DNA of 64,000 nucleotides from Pseudeuparius sepicola (lineage: Eukaryota; Arthropoda; Insecta; Coleoptera; Anthribidae). Under the pieces are notes generated by a model that saw nothing but the letters and a program-made list of their open reading frames with translations, did not search any database and had not been told where the DNA came from. This document shows positions 33,793 through 45,234 of the stretch, piece after piece. Both the position numbers and the translations under genes were made by a program. The first letter of the stretch is position 1, and each line of letters begins with the position of its first letter. The DNA lies in assembly GCA_963920635.1 (NCBI GenBank), contig OY987306.1, forward strand, positions 32,369,453-32,433,452, given 5' to 3'.

Positions 33793-34466
33793 TGGTTTTA
33801 GATTTAGCGCAGAGGAACGAAATTAATTTATCCATTTCATTTAAAGTTAAGAACTTTATAAATATGTCGTAGTTTTTCGGATGAATATATAGATATTAAA
33901 TTTCATGTAAGTATATTTTTGTTGTTTTATTTACTTCTCAAACTAAACCCCCCCCCCCCCCCCCCAAAACTAAATCCTGGCTACGCCCGTGATATGGAGG
34001 AAAAATGGTTCGCTTTGGAGCTATAAACAAAATTTTTTATTTTCATTCTTGCATACGTTACAAAATACTCTTCCAAAATAATATCTAGAATTTTCGCTTC
34101 TTCAGCTGGTTGATCAAATCATCGCATATTTCCGAAATAGTGTTTATTTTTCTGCAATTCACCTAATGGTCTGTGCAGTGTTCATACCATTTTCTTCATG
34201 TGCATGGAAATTTCATGTTATCACAAACAAATCTACCTAATATAAAAGCTGTGTTAATAGGATAAAACTGCTAAATACTGGACGCAAAGACAATTCGTTA
34301 ATGTAAAAAGAATGCAAATCGTAATAAAGCTTTGGATATTTAAAATTTGGGACATTTTAAACGTCAGTAACTGACATACCAATAGCCACAGAATACCCCC
34401 CTATAACCTATAATGAGTAGCCATTTTTTTCGTCGAGTGCTCGGGTTTTTAATATAGTGTCACCGC

Positions 34467-35811
34467 GAAAAAGAGACATCCGACCGGGGGAATAATTTGG
34501 CGGCCATTTTTAACCCTAAATGAGGCGGGAAGTTTGAAATAGTTTATAAGGGTGGGTTCCATAAATAATGTACCTAATGTCTTGATTATCGTTTTGTGTA
34601 AAATATAAATTATTTTAGTTCAAAGTGCAACATAGGTCCAAGATTTTTGTTGGTTTTAATTTTAAATTAATGCATTCATTAGAACCGAAGCAGTTAACTA
34701 GGTCCAGAAAGTATACAACTTAATCAAAACAACATATTTTAATCATCATAAAGAGTAATACAATTATTATTGTACATTATACCTTATAAAATAGCTACAT
34801 TATAGATAATTATTACTTTATAAAAAACATGAAATTATTTTTAATTACCTTACATTTTCATACAATATTACTTGGGATAATTATTTCCTTGAACACTTTT
34901 AATAATAATAACCTATTTTCCAGAAACATATCTAGATACATATATCTACCTATTTCTGAATTTTTAGGCAGCTAGTTTTATTCCTTAGAACTTTTTCTTT
35001 TTGTTTGTAAAAAATACAAGCAAAAGAAAACTTGGTAACTTCAACTTCTACCACTTTAATCTTTGCTTCAAAAATGCAAGTGAAATGATTTCTAATTACG
35101 CTCTTTTTTGATAAGCTTCAATAATTGTGCTGGCGGTGATCTGCAGTTAACAGGTTTACTTTGCAGCTGCTGTTTGCATTTCTTCGGTTGATTCTATTTG
35201 CTCCAGAAACACCTCAGATACTACCAGTTTCTAAATTTAGCTTCTCTTGAAAACCTAAAAATCAGCAAGAAATCAGAAGACATCAATGAAAACAATATTA
35301 TTTGGCAAAAAATTACACCTATTATTTATGGAATATAATTTCACAATCTGTAAATGTATGTTGTACGTGTGAAGAGTGTCTTTATTTTGTCCCTTTCCCG
35401 CAAAATAAAATGCCACTTTTAAACCTAAGGTCATAAATTACTGTTACAAAATATCTAGAAGCAGTAACCACCCCAGCAAAAAGTAAAATATTCGAATATT
35501 CTCATTCTGTTGTACGACACCACTGGTTGAACGTTACGCATTCCTCAACTATCCCATATTGGCCATCTTGTCTATCCGTTTCGAACATTGGCCCGGTGAT
35601 GTATTGTTTATTTAAATTCTCGGGTCTTCACTTCGCAACAAATTGATAACCCGTGTAACTATTACGACTTTCGATTTTCGGACACCTAGCTCTGACAGGG
35701 TTAGTTTCCGATTGAACGCCTAGATGATATATGATTTCTTTTGGTCTTGTAGAATTGGCTACTACGACTAGATACAATTTTAAAATTGATTTGATGTTTA
35801 TGTTTATAAAA
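34467..35811. other. Non-coding AT-rich DNA, no gene recognised
   Basis: No frame carries a motif and I see no terminal repeats or duplications. The reverse frame at 35628-35864 crosses into the next repeat. Confidence 0.45.
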
Positions 35812-36202
35812 AATTCAATTATATTTTCGTGCAAAAAGTCCCCAATTATTACTAATGAAGTCAATATTACTAACGTCTAATAATAATTCTTTCCTATCCG
35901 CAGCCGCCTGGCCGTATTTTAAATTGTCCTCAAGGGTTATTATGGCAATCCACAAGGATAAATGCATTGAAAGTGAGACAGAGACAACAGCATACGCGCC
36001 CGCTCTGAAGCTGAAAAAGAGACAAGTAGATGACGAAACCGTCGACGGTCGACCATTCATAATGTATGCTGGTTTCACATAGCAGTCAACTGCAATCACA
36101 GTTCAACTGTTCGGTGGGGGAGGCTTACATACTGCTATAGCAGAACTGCTATGTGGTGTTTCACAATATTTGCAAAAGTGTGTTGACAGTAGTAGTAACA
36201 AA

Positions 36203-36484
36203 ATGGCGCCGAATAAAAGAAAATTGTATGCTTTTATGTGCCTTTTGATTAAAAAATGTTAATGTTAAATATTAGACGTAAATATAAGAAGAAAAGGTAT
36301 TGGGTGAAAACGCCTTTATTAAGAAGACTACGTTTTGACCGAATTATATTAACAGTAGACGGAGATTTCCATCAAAATTTTACACGTCTCCCATACGAAA
36401 AATATATTGAATGTCCCATATACATTCATTGTATAATTCGAATAGATGAAACATTTTTTCCTCTGAAAGTTATAAATATTTCTA
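36203..36484 (+). pseudogene. PIF/Harbinger-like transposase N-terminus, interrupted
   Basis: The frame from ATG reads MAPNKRKLYAFMCLLIKKC then stops. A shifted frame (from 36256) continues NIRRKYKKKRYWVKTPLLRR, then VDGDFHQNFTRLPYEKYI. The Arg/Lys-rich run followed by (K/R)-x-W-V and the NF.RLP.E.Y block resemble the N-terminal region of PIF/Harbinger proteins. The coding sequence is cut by the insertion at 36485. No catalytic residues are present on either side. Confidence 0.5.
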
Positions 36485-38479
36485 TAGGCCAGGGAAATTA
36501 CGGTAAAAAATAACGAAACCTAGACAAAATTCATAACCGCATTTTTATAATGCGAGCACAAAATATTGGTAATAAATGAACGCCAGAATTGTTTTTTATA
36601 CAAAATAAATATACACGTGTGGGCGTTTTTTTAGAAAAATACATTTTCTTGTTGTAATAAAGACGGCATAAATATTAACTGGCTGCATTTATTAGTAAGT
36701 AAGGTATATAAAGTTAAGATTGACAGATTACGTTTGCGCAAGTATCCGAATGATGTTAAAATGACATTTTGCGTAATATTTTGTTGGGCAAAAATATTAA
36801 CTGCGTTTTTATTATTTATAATTACCTTAAAAATCAAGTATTAACAGTTTGTTCTGAAATTAAACGTATTGTTTCGTAGGAAATCGCATTTTAAAGAAAT
36901 TTGAAGCTGTCTTTTAGAGCAAAATTATTAACTGGCTGATTTTTGTTAAACTTTGTAAGTGGATACTAAGTCTTGTTATTTTTTTTGAAATTAAACAAAA
37001 AATGGTAACGGAAATATTTTGAAATGACAAATGACAGTTGACCTACATGCGCCGTAAATAAATGTTTAATTTCGCTATATGTGATTTAATATAGTTATAT
37101 TGTAAAAAGTTAAATAAAAAAAACAGTTAATATTTTTGCTTTCCTAAAGAAATGACAACTGACAGTTGACCTATATGCGCCGTAAATAAATGTTTAATTT
37201 CAATAGATATACCTAGTTATATTGTAAAAAGTTAAACAAAAAAAAAAACAGTTAATATTTTTGCCTAGTCTATACCAATGAGAAGTGACAGCTGACGTAC
37301 ATGCGGCTCAGATAAATGTTTAATTTTGTATAAGTTACATTCTATTTGTAAAATGGAATGATCATCTGCAATAAAAACGTAGTTAATATTTTTGCTTTTG
37401 CCGAAATAGAAAATTATCCGATTTTTCTCCCTCTTTGTCGATCTCAGTTACTTCCATATCCTTAAAATGTTTAATTTCTTAATATATGTTAGCAGGGGAA
37501 GTTTTTTTACCTAAAGAGTCTAAAAAAATCCAGTTAACATTTTTGCTGGAAATTTCTAACGAAAAATAGGTGTTTTTTGAGGTAGAGTAAAATCGGGGAA
37601 TATGGAATAGTCGGGTAATATGGAATACACCCAAATTTTAGAAACCATCGCGCCATCTAATATTGGGTATCCAAATTTACATTTCTTAGTACACTGTTGT
37701 TCCACTCCTATCAAAGACTTTGGCCCTGCGCGCTTCTATACTGCGCGACATCAGTTATTTGGTTTTTGAGGTTATCAAAGTTTTCGAACAGTGTCGGATC
37801 TGAATGTGAAACACGGGTATTTTCATCAAAATAATAAATTTTAACAACAAGGTAAGTGGCAAGTGACATGAGTTGATGTAACTAATGTTAAAGCAGCAAC
37901 AATATGCTTTCCCTTAATTGTTGACAACTGGTTTCTCCTAAGGTGCATCGGGAGGGTAATATGGAATATGGCCAAGCCTATATTCCATTTAACCCGACTT
38001 TAATATTAGTTACTAAAAAATAATATATTTTGTGATTTTTCAATAGATTATCTAATATATTTTTAGAAAATAAAATAAATGTGCAGTATTTTTGGGAATA
38101 TTTTTGATTTTTTTAGATCCGATACCACTATTCCATATTACCCCCCGCTTTTGATTTACTTGAAAAATGTGCAATTTTCTTAAGTTGCCAATTTTACCTA
38201 TTTTACGACATTACTGATCAAAACTACTTATTGCAATATATAAGCAATAGACATGAGCATAATACACTCAAAAATGAATAAATTATTTTGTTAATAAATA
38301 TGTCTTTTCTAAAGAAATATAAATGGTATTCCATATTACCCGATCTAACTGAAGGTTCCGTTTTTTCAAAATGTTTAATTTTTGGTTTCTACCAACGTAT
38401 TTACTTATAACTTTGATATGGTAAAACAAAATTGCAGTTAATATTTTTTTCTAGGTCAAATTCTATTTTCCCCGGCCTA
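36485..38479. mobile_element. Unclassified element with 4-bp TSD (TCTA) and periodic motif array
   Basis: Comparison with the empty site in copy A (ATTTCTAGTTATAAC near 5290) defines the insertion: TAGGCCAGGGAAATTACGG at the left, ...TTTTCCCCGGCCTA at the right, and TCTA on both sides (36481-36484, 38480-38483). The first kilobase carries motif GCAAAAATATTAAC and its reverse complement at about 130-bp intervals, alternating with GAAATTAAACATTT; further copies lie near 37545 and 38435. No protein is recognised. A 4-bp duplication with these ends does not clearly fit a superfamily I know. Confidence 0.7.
37590..38345. mobile_element. Pogo-like MITE with repeated GGGTAATATGGAAT motif
   Basis: TA flanks both sides (37588-37589, 38346-38347). 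The ends are ATCGGGGAATATGGAAT and ATTCCATATTACCCGAT. The motif recurs inside in both orientations (near 37611, 37955, 37980, 38130 and 38330). There is a plausible leader and a splice donor, CAACAAGGTAAGTG, near 37850. The transposase is gone. The architecture resembles the pogo element at 57247. Confidence 0.6.
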
Positions 38480-38890
38480 TCTAGTTATAACAGTATCTGC
38501 GAAAACCGTGCATTCGGATCACATCGATATTCGCTTCGCAGCGGAACCACGCCCACCAAACAGTCACTGCGATCGCAGTCGAGTGCTATGTGAAACCGCC
38601 TCCAAATGCGCAAGTAGAGTAGAGAGTAATAAAGTAGAGTAGAGGGAGTACGTCGGCGCGCGCCGAATGTCGGGCATGGGCGAAAATAGCGTACGTAAAC
38701 ACGTCAAAAATCTTTCAACATTTCGTTTTTGTCCGCGGGTTTTCGCGAAGTTTCGATGTTGCAAAAGGTGCAAAATAGCGTGGTGATTAGTTTGAGGTTC
38801 GTAGAGTAAAAATTCATCCCGATTACAACCACAAAAAATATCGTCGTGAAATCCGGGATGTCAAAAGGAAATTTGAAAACTCATTTTCTC

Positions 38891-39334
38891 GATATTAGGT
38901 GTTATTTATCATATTATTTTCTAATGGATATCTCAAGGTCTATCTATTTTCTTTGCTCTATGGGATGTTTTCTTTTAATAGGTGGTTTTAAAGAAGGTAC
39001 ATTCCAATACAGGTACATGTTTTTATTTTCTGTTATCATTCTTCGAAAAAAACCCTTTGTCCGAAAGCGTTCTCCGGTGATTCACATCGACGCTGCTTTA
39101 CATTCACCTGCTCAATCCATTTTCGTAGTAAATCTAACACATCCGACGTAGTCTCATCAAAATTCGAAACTCGTGCAGTCCCATTTCGTATGCACGGGGC
39201 CGTCGGCCACCGGACGCTACAGATATCGACGTTGGTACGTGATCGGATCGTGGCACGTCATGGACGTACCATCAATGTACCTAGAAACAATCACCTATCG
39301 ATTTTCCATCACCACTTGTTCACCAATCTGTGGT
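38891..39334. other. Non-coding stretch, no gene recognised
   Basis: The frames at 38846-39151 and 39173-39445 cross repeat boundaries and lack motifs. Nothing else is seen. Confidence 0.4.
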
Positions 39335-40201
39335 CTGGACCGACACTATATTAGAGACCCGAGCATGACGTCATATTTCATTGTTGTTTACGGACTGGGG
39401 TGGCGCCACTCGACGAAAAAAATGGCTACTCATTATAGGTTATAGGGGGGTATTCTGTGGCTATTAGTATGTCAGTTACCGACGTTTAAAATGTTCCAAA
39501 TTTTAAATATCCAGCTTTGTTACGACTTGCCTTCTTTTTACGGTAACGAATTGTCTTTGCGTCCAGTATTTAGCAGTTTTATCCTATTAACATAGCTTTT
39601 GTAGGTAGATTTGTTTGTGCTAACATGAAATTTCCAGGCACATGAAGAAAATGGTATGCACACTGCACAGACCGTTAGGTGAATTGCAGAAGAATAAACA
39701 CTATTTTGGAATTATGGGATGATCTGCTCAACCAGCTGAAGAAGCGAAAATTCTAGATATTATTTTGGAAGAGTATTTTGTAACGTATGCAAGAATGAAA
39801 ATAGAAAATTTTCTTTATAGCTCCAAAGCGAACCAAATAGTCCTACATATAAAAAATAAACTGAAAAATCTAATGCGTTTTATGCTTACTTACATTACAA
39901 CTAGCCATGGACTTCATTTCAAAGCAAAAGGTACCAAATACTCTTTCTTGCTTTTTAGACTCGCTTTTCTTAAGAATATGTATGGAAATATGCCATGTGA
40001 ACTTGTCAAATCAGAGGCACATAGAGGCAAATTCGTTGTAACAGACACATTTGCATGTTTTTATTTTATAAAAGGTTCTGCAACAATGGTGTTTCAACAT
40101 TAAACCACCGTGTAAATTTGTTTCGTCTTGTGGCGCCAGTGGCGATCGCTTGAAACAGCGCTATGGACATTGGACAGGTCTTTAATATAGTGTTGGTCCA
40201 G
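39335..40201. mobile_element. Family C element, copy C3 (7-bp TSD), inverted relative to C1
   Basis: Ends CTGGACCGACACTATATTAG and ...ATATAGTGTTGGTCCAG. CTGTGGT is duplicated at 39328-39334 and 40202-40208. It is collinear with the reverse complement of C1. Its frame at 39765-40103 (MRFMLTYITTSHGLHFKAKG, then FRLAFLKNMYGNMPCELVK) also appears, with changes, in C1 and C2, but I recognise no domain and the two sides of the element have no matching open frame. Confidence 0.85.
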
Positions 40202-40587
40202 CTGTGGTTTAACCGTAGTAGCGATAGTAAACCAGTAATCTAAGTGATCCCTTGTTTTCGACCAGCAAAATATCTATCTTTACTTTCAGTGTTACTCAAG
40301 GTAATTCTAACTCACTTTAGCATAAGATCATAGTCAAAGTACTGCAGTCTGAAAATGTTTTTTTTTTAATTGAATTATGGCAATATCTCCCAAAATAATC
40401 AAACTGCTGAACTGAAATGTGACATCGCCGTATTAATTGGGTGTGGATAATAAGCTGAATATGTAAATTTTACAGAGGGTGCCACTTGCCCTGCTTTTGG
40501 ATCGTGCTTTTACCTGTAACTCTCTGAGGTTATCTTTACAGGTTCATCATTTTCAATTTGTTTCCAAAAAGCTTGTCGATCGAAATG
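40202..40587. other. Non-coding stretch, no gene recognised
   Basis: No repeat or protein motif seen. Confidence 0.4.
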
Positions 40588-40956
40588 TTCATAAAAAGAA
40601 CTTCAGTGCCGAGGTACATATTTTTTTGAAAACGGAAAAAATGTTTTATTGGGCAAAAAATAAGGAATCACCCGTCCATGAACCGACTGCGCGCGGCATT
40701 GCTTAACTTTGACGATCGCTCTACCTTACGTCAAGTATGACAAGGCACGGCGCTTCCCAACAGAAACTCCAAACTGCTGCCTGTTGTGCAGCCTCCATGA
40801 AAAATAGATTGATATTCAATTCAATGTGTACGAAAAGTTAAATGGGCCTTTATTGGCCGGGTTTTGAATATTTGGTCACTTTTGACGGGCGATGGCGCCG
40901 CATGTGGCTTTTGATGTTTACATCTCGCCAAGGCCTACTTATTGAAAAAATCGTAC
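40588..40956 (+). mobile_element. Family D repeat, fragment D3
   Basis: It starts inside the terminal hairpin (CATAAAAAGAACTTCAGTGC) and runs collinear with D5 and D7 to AAGGCCTACTTATTGAAAAA. Both outer termini are missing. Confidence 0.75.
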
Positions 40957-41016
40957 TGTTTTTTTTTATTACAAACTTTTATTTAACTTGCTCTGTTAGT
41001 GTGTGTGTACTGAAAT

Positions 41017-41319
41017 CTTGCAACTGAACTTTAAACCACATTCACCCATCCGATTGAAATATTGCACACACTTTTGGTAGGTGAGAATGCAATCTAGCAG
41101 ACTACAAATGGCCGCCACTTCAAGATGGCGGATTACCTATTTGTTCACAACCTACTTGACATGGGTAAAGGAAAACGGTAATCCGCCATCTCGGTGCGAC
41201 GGCCATTTTGAAAAAATTACAATATTGAGTATGCTAGATTGTATTGTCACCAGCGCCCCAAAAGTGTGTGCAAAATTTCAGCTCAATCGGTTGGATGGAA
41301 CTGGTTTAAAATTTGCAAG
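41017..41319. mobile_element. Foldback MITE, 303 bp
   Basis: CTTGCAACTGAACTTTAAAC... at the left pairs with ...GGTTTAAAATTTGCAAG at the right. The arms share the CCGATTGA and TTGCACACACTTTTGG blocks (about 62 bp). Inner blocks ATGGCCGCC and CAAGATGGCGGATTA are mirrored by TAATCCGCCATCTCG and GACGGCCAT, so the hairpin continues toward the centre. Confidence 0.75.
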
Positions 41320-41981
41320 AAAAACAACTTTTCTATGACACATTTTTCGAGATTTTGAGAAGCAGAATCATGTGGTTGACACTGTATAGTTGCTGAACCA
41401 TCGCCACCCATGGCGCATGCCTTGGCTACAGTCCATGTCCAGACAATGCACTGTGACTCATTACCAATAGCGACAGAACCCATCGGTGGCTGGCATAATA
41501 TTCTTTTGATGTCTGACGTATAGGAAGCGCGCGGGGCATTCTATAAATAGATTGGCGGCTCTGCGGTGTGACGTACTGAATATCATTCGGTCGTGGATGC
41601 ACACGGCACACTTGGTGCATACGAAAATCGAACCCTTCGAGACAAGCCAAGGACCGGATCCTACAGTCAAAGTTAGAAGTGGACGGTATGATGTTGATAA
41701 TATGTCTCTCAGAACCGAATCTCGATTCCGATACATTTCCCATTCCATCTTCTTCGTTTGTCGAGTGTAGTCGCCGCCTTAGTTTTTTTCAGGCGCTCCC
41801 AGAGCCTCCCCCGCGATTCTAGTTTGTCTTCAGAGTGTCCCACACGGTTCCAAACGTGGGCGCGATGAGAGAGATGAGCCAGAGATGGCGGTGTTGCCGG
41901 ACTTTCGGATTTGTATTGATACAAAACCAAAACCAACCTGAATTTTAAGCCACATGTCAGATTTGTCGTGGCAATCCAGAC
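41320..41981. other. Moderate-GC, apparently unique DNA, no gene recognised
   Basis: Frames overlap on both strands (41426-41984) with no motif. It matches nothing else in the window, so it could be part of a host transcript or regulatory region, but nothing supports this directly. Confidence 0.4.
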
Positions 41982-43112
41982 CACGGGCGTAGCCAGGATT
42001 TAGTTTTGGGGGGGGGGGGGTTTAGTTTGAGAAGTAAATAAAACAACAAAAATATACTTACATGAAATTTAATATCTATATATTCATCCGAAAAACTACG
42101 ACATATTTATAAAGTTCTTAACTTTAAATGAAATGGATAAATTAATTTCGTTCCTCTGCGCTAAATCTAAAACCATTAAAGAAGAAATCTTCGGCTTTTT
42201 CTTTTAAATATATCCACTACTTCATTTGCATGAATTTCTGTTCCATAGTGAATGTTCATTAACCATTAAGTCTGTTTTCACGTAGTGTTTCGTAAATAGT
42301 TTTTCAGTCTCCTTAGGCTCGAGAAAGACCTTTCTGGGGTAGCAGTGGATACAGGAATGGTAGCCAAGATTTGTAGTAATGTGTAAATATTAGGATAAAG
42401 GTTTTTATCGCACATATCTAGGCATTCCAAACTAGATTTCGGGGTAGGCAGTCTTCTTATCAGCATGCAAGGTAGCTGAAGCTTTGATAGCTAAATCCAA
42501 ATTTGTTTCTTTATTAGAAACCCCTTGACCTTGACTACACCACTTTTTCCAGTAGTCCATACCTTTAAGTTTATCACCCTTCCTTTTTTCCCCTCCATTT
42601 TTCGACAGTAATAATGATTCACGTATCTATCCTTAAGAAGGTCATCGAAGGTCAACAGTGCACTAAAATTACTCACTTACACGGTACACTTAATTCTCTT
42701 CACTATTCGTTCACCACTTTTCACTTTTATTCGCTTCGAGTTCGCATGGAACAATACTGCCGTAAGCGCGGTCACGCGCCGCGGCGCCGCTTATATAGCA
42801 GCCCAGTAGCCGTCCAGAAACTTCCACGAACTTCCACAAAGTTCCGCTCATTTCGACCTAGGGGCGTGGCGAATAATCGAGAAACAACGCAAAGTGTCCC
42901 TACAATACAAAATAGTTCGGCTGCAACTGCGTCTGCCTCTCGTCAAAAGATGGCGCTAGGCGCTACTATTACTACATAATATATTCAAACGTAATAATAA
43001 TTTAACTCTTCACTCCTCGTATTTTTTCGGTATAATATTAGGTAATATTTTGCTTATTTCGGGGGGGGGGGGGTTTGAACCCCCGAAACCCCCCCCCTTG
43101 GCTACGCCCGTG
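41982..43112 (-). mobile_element. hAT element (ZMYM1-like group), copy 3, perfect 8-bp TSD
   Basis: The element reads on the reverse strand, with CACGGGCGTAGCCAGGATT at 41982 and ...CCTTGGCTACGCCCGTG at 43112. ATCCAGAC is duplicated at 41974-41981 and 43113-43120. It is collinear with copy 2, including the promoter block at 42755-42850 (TATA at about 42792-42798), the leader and the C-terminal coding part. Confidence 0.93.
42186..42690 (-). pseudogene. hAT transposase remnant, extra frameshift in the dimerisation domain
   Basis: It has the same two-frame structure as copy 2: HYYCRKMEGKKGRVINLKVW near 42600 in one frame, and PERSFSSLRRLKNYLRNTT near 42290 in the other. Here about 7 bases around 42263 are missing (GTTCATTAACCATT instead of GTTCATTAGAGCCAAACCATT in the other copies). 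The frame is lost just before the LNGLALMNI block, so even the dimerisation domain is incomplete. Confidence 0.82.
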
Positions 43113-43566
43113 ATCCAGACAACCACAAATTGACAAACAAAATAGACACATAAATATACAAAATATACGCACAAGAAAAAAGAATAGATTTTGAAGCCTA
43201 TGTTTGTACTTGTGTGGTACCCCGCAACGCCGAGTTCAGTCTTCTGTGCTTGTGACGGCATTATTAATTACTTTATTCAAAATTAGCTCGCCATTTGTGC
43301 TTGGTTTCTTCCACACAATGGTGGGCTCATAATATCGTCTGGCCCCATCGAATTGCAGATGATGGTTAAATTAGATGAAAATGGGTGTGTAACTATCTCG
43401 ACAGAATTAATAGACGTGCACCGCTTTAGTTTCCTTGCGTACAAGCCATTAGATTACCATATACATACGCTTGAAAACTTTTCCCTGCCATGCACCCGTC
43501 TTTCTTCTAAAGGTTTTGACGGACCCGAGAACACGAAAATCCTCACTTGTTTGGAAGTGTCCATTA
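43113..43566. other. Non-coding stretch, no gene recognised
   Basis: The frame from 43353 has no motif and runs into the inverted-repeat element at 43567. Confidence 0.4.
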
Positions 43567-45186
43567 CAGTGGCTTTATACAAGACAGTGGCGACACGGCC
43601 GCCATGTTTCGTCAAATTAGAGGTGGGACCATTTAAAAAATATATCGATATTGTGAATCCAGATCCAGTATCGATTTTTTTTATCGATATGACTATTATA
43701 TATTAAATAAAATCAATTTATTGCCCAGTTTTTGAGAAATAAACTGCAAAACGTACCTACCTGTTCCGTTTCGTTTATATTTTAAAATTAATTACTAATA
43801 TCAGTGACTATACTGCAAATATTTAATGGTTCTCACTGGACATGTCTAGAATAGACGAACAAATTTTGAGCATGTGTTTGTATTGTGAAAAGTTTAGAAA
43901 TGAGCAGGTAGCAATAAACAGAAAATTTTAAAAATATAAAATAGGGAAAACACAATATAATTTATATGGTACTTTTAGCTTAGGAAATAAAGTAATGATA
44001 ACTATATTATAATAAAACAACTCCAAACGTAGGCATGTTCAATTTATAATTTGTGTTTATTGGTGTTATTATGTACATACAGAAAACTTTAGAATTAACA
44101 ATTTGCTTCAGAGCTGTTGAAGTAATAAAGCACTTGGTACACGAGACTAAAACTCAAAGAATAATTGCTTTTATTTTTGGTCTTTGACACTTTTTATTTA
44201 CTTATTTTCATGGATACACCATAAGAAAAATGAAAAGTGATATTACATCTTCAATCTTCATCTTCATAACCTTTTGGTTGTTTCACATAAACATCTTCAT
44301 CGATTTTCCGATATAAGCGCATGCTGTAGAGACATCCATCGAGTCAATTCAACATTTTCACCAGCAGCTATATGCTTAATATTCCTTTTATTATCATTCC
44401 AGATTTGACTACAGGGCTAAACGTTTGGTCGTAGTCTTCACCTTTTCTTTGTGAACAACGTTTCATTACCAACCTCGCCTAGTATTTTTCTATTGATCCA
44501 TCCGGAATTATCCTCTCCTTGTATATCCATTTACAAGATTAGATACATTAGATACCTAATGCTTTCTTGTCTTCTGGAAGTCTCTGTAAAACTCATTTTT
44601 GTTTTATTCATGTGACTTCATTTCTTTATCCATTACAGCTAACCATCACTTTATCCATTACAGCTTCATCATAGTTATTAGGACCACTAATTTTTAAAAC
44701 ATTTGCAACAGCTTTCATAACAAAGTTTTCAAATTTTGCTGGTTTTGCAATTTTCTACGGTCCCTCAGCTCCATTATTTTCATTTCTTCATGATCTTCCT
44801 CCTGCTAATCAATCTTCTTTTGACCTTCTGTACCGCTTTTTCCAACTTCTTCATTGTATTCTTCTTCTGGATAACCATCATCTTCTTGCAACCTTCCCTC
44901 GCTTTTATACATTTCTTGCATGACAACCATCTACGTTGTGGTCACCTTACTTTACTTTTCTCAAAGAAAAACACCGATAAAGCGCAGAAATATGATAAGA
45001 CACACATAAACGAAGCGTACGTCTATAATATAAGGGACAACACGAATGACGGATCTGTAGAATGACGCCGTCATTATGAAATCGATACAAATAAGTCGAT
45101 CCATTATGACAGAATTTGACGAAACATGGCGGAACCGATCAAAAATCGGACCACGGTTGTCGCCACTGTCTCGTATAAAGCCACTG
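43567..45186. mobile_element. Mariner-like inverted-repeat element containing a copia remnant
   Basis: CAGTGGCTTTATACAAGACA at 43567 is matched in inverse by ...TGTCTCGTATAAAGCCACTG at 45186, extending through CGCCACTGTC and GCCATGTTTCGTCAAATT for about 60 bp with one small gap. TA flanks both ends (43565-43566; 45187-45188). The interior does not encode a DDE transposase; instead it includes a Ty1/copia fragment. The same CAGTGGCTTT terminus appears in the tiny element at 56205-57122. Confidence 0.78.
44240..44930 (-). pseudogene. Ty1/copia pol remnant (reverse transcriptase N-terminal part)
   Basis: Reverse-strand translation gives an acidic linker (EEYNEEVGKSGTEG near 44860), then GPNNYDEAV, EDKKA and CKWIYKERIIPDGSIEKY, a stop, ARLVMKRCSQRKGEDYDQTF and SPVVK. 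In another frame it gives MDVSTA and DEDVYVKQPKGYEDED. These are the consecutive blocks of RVT_2, the copia reverse transcriptase, with the aspartate of MDV being the first catalytic one. Several stops and frameshifts make it non-functional. Integrase, the rest of RT, RNase H and LTRs are not seen. Confidence 0.85.
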
Positions 45187-45215
45187 TACTGTCCAGTGTC
45201 CATATGCCCCAAGTT

Positions 45216-45234
45216 CTCTCTCTCTCTCTCTCTG
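45216..45234. repeat. (CT)n microsatellite
   Basis: An uninterrupted run of CT dinucleotides just outside the mariner-like inverted-repeat element. Confidence 0.9.

Larger units (their letters stand above)
32849..33991 (+). mobile_element. hAT element (ZMYM1-like group), copy 2, perfect 8-bp TSD, carries its own promoter
   Basis: The terminal repeats are the same as copy 1 (CACGGGCGTAGCC / GGCTACGCCCGTG). ATATGGAG is duplicated at 32841-32848 and 33992-33999; the uninterrupted family C copies at 6434 and 50800 have this octamer once at the same place. It keeps a 5' regulatory region and leader (33060-33280), a short N-terminal coding piece and the C-terminal dimerisation domain. Between the last two the catalytic part is deleted. 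Confidence 0.93.
32466..34466. mobile_element. Family C element, copy C2, interrupted by a hAT; right end broken
   Basis: The left end CTGGACCGACACCATACTAA matches the family terminus. The body is collinear with C1 before and after the hAT insertion at 32849-33991. Near the right end the sequence loses the TGGCGCCAC block and stops at TTTTTAATATAGTGTC without the final GGTCCAG, so the terminus is truncated. Confidence 0.8.
35812..38890. repeat. Large dispersed repeat, copy B (partner at 3605-5705)
   Basis: Collinear with copy A on both flanks. Inside it, inverted termini GGTTTCACATAGCAGTCAAC (36071) and ...GAGTGCTATGTGAAACC (38597) bound a Harbinger-like element of about 530 bp once later insertions are removed. 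Copy A keeps the right terminus (to 5408) but has lost the outer part of the left one. Insertions at 36485-38479 and, within that, 37590-38345 account for the greater length. Confidence 0.8.

Noticed and set aside
39765..40103. 112-codon frame in family C as a transposase
   Set aside because: No catalytic motif is recognisable, sister copies carry stops or gaps, and the frame uses only part of a short non-autonomous element.
42614..42979. 121-codon forward frame
   Set aside because: It is antisense to hAT copy 3, crossing its leader and promoter, so it is not an independent gene.
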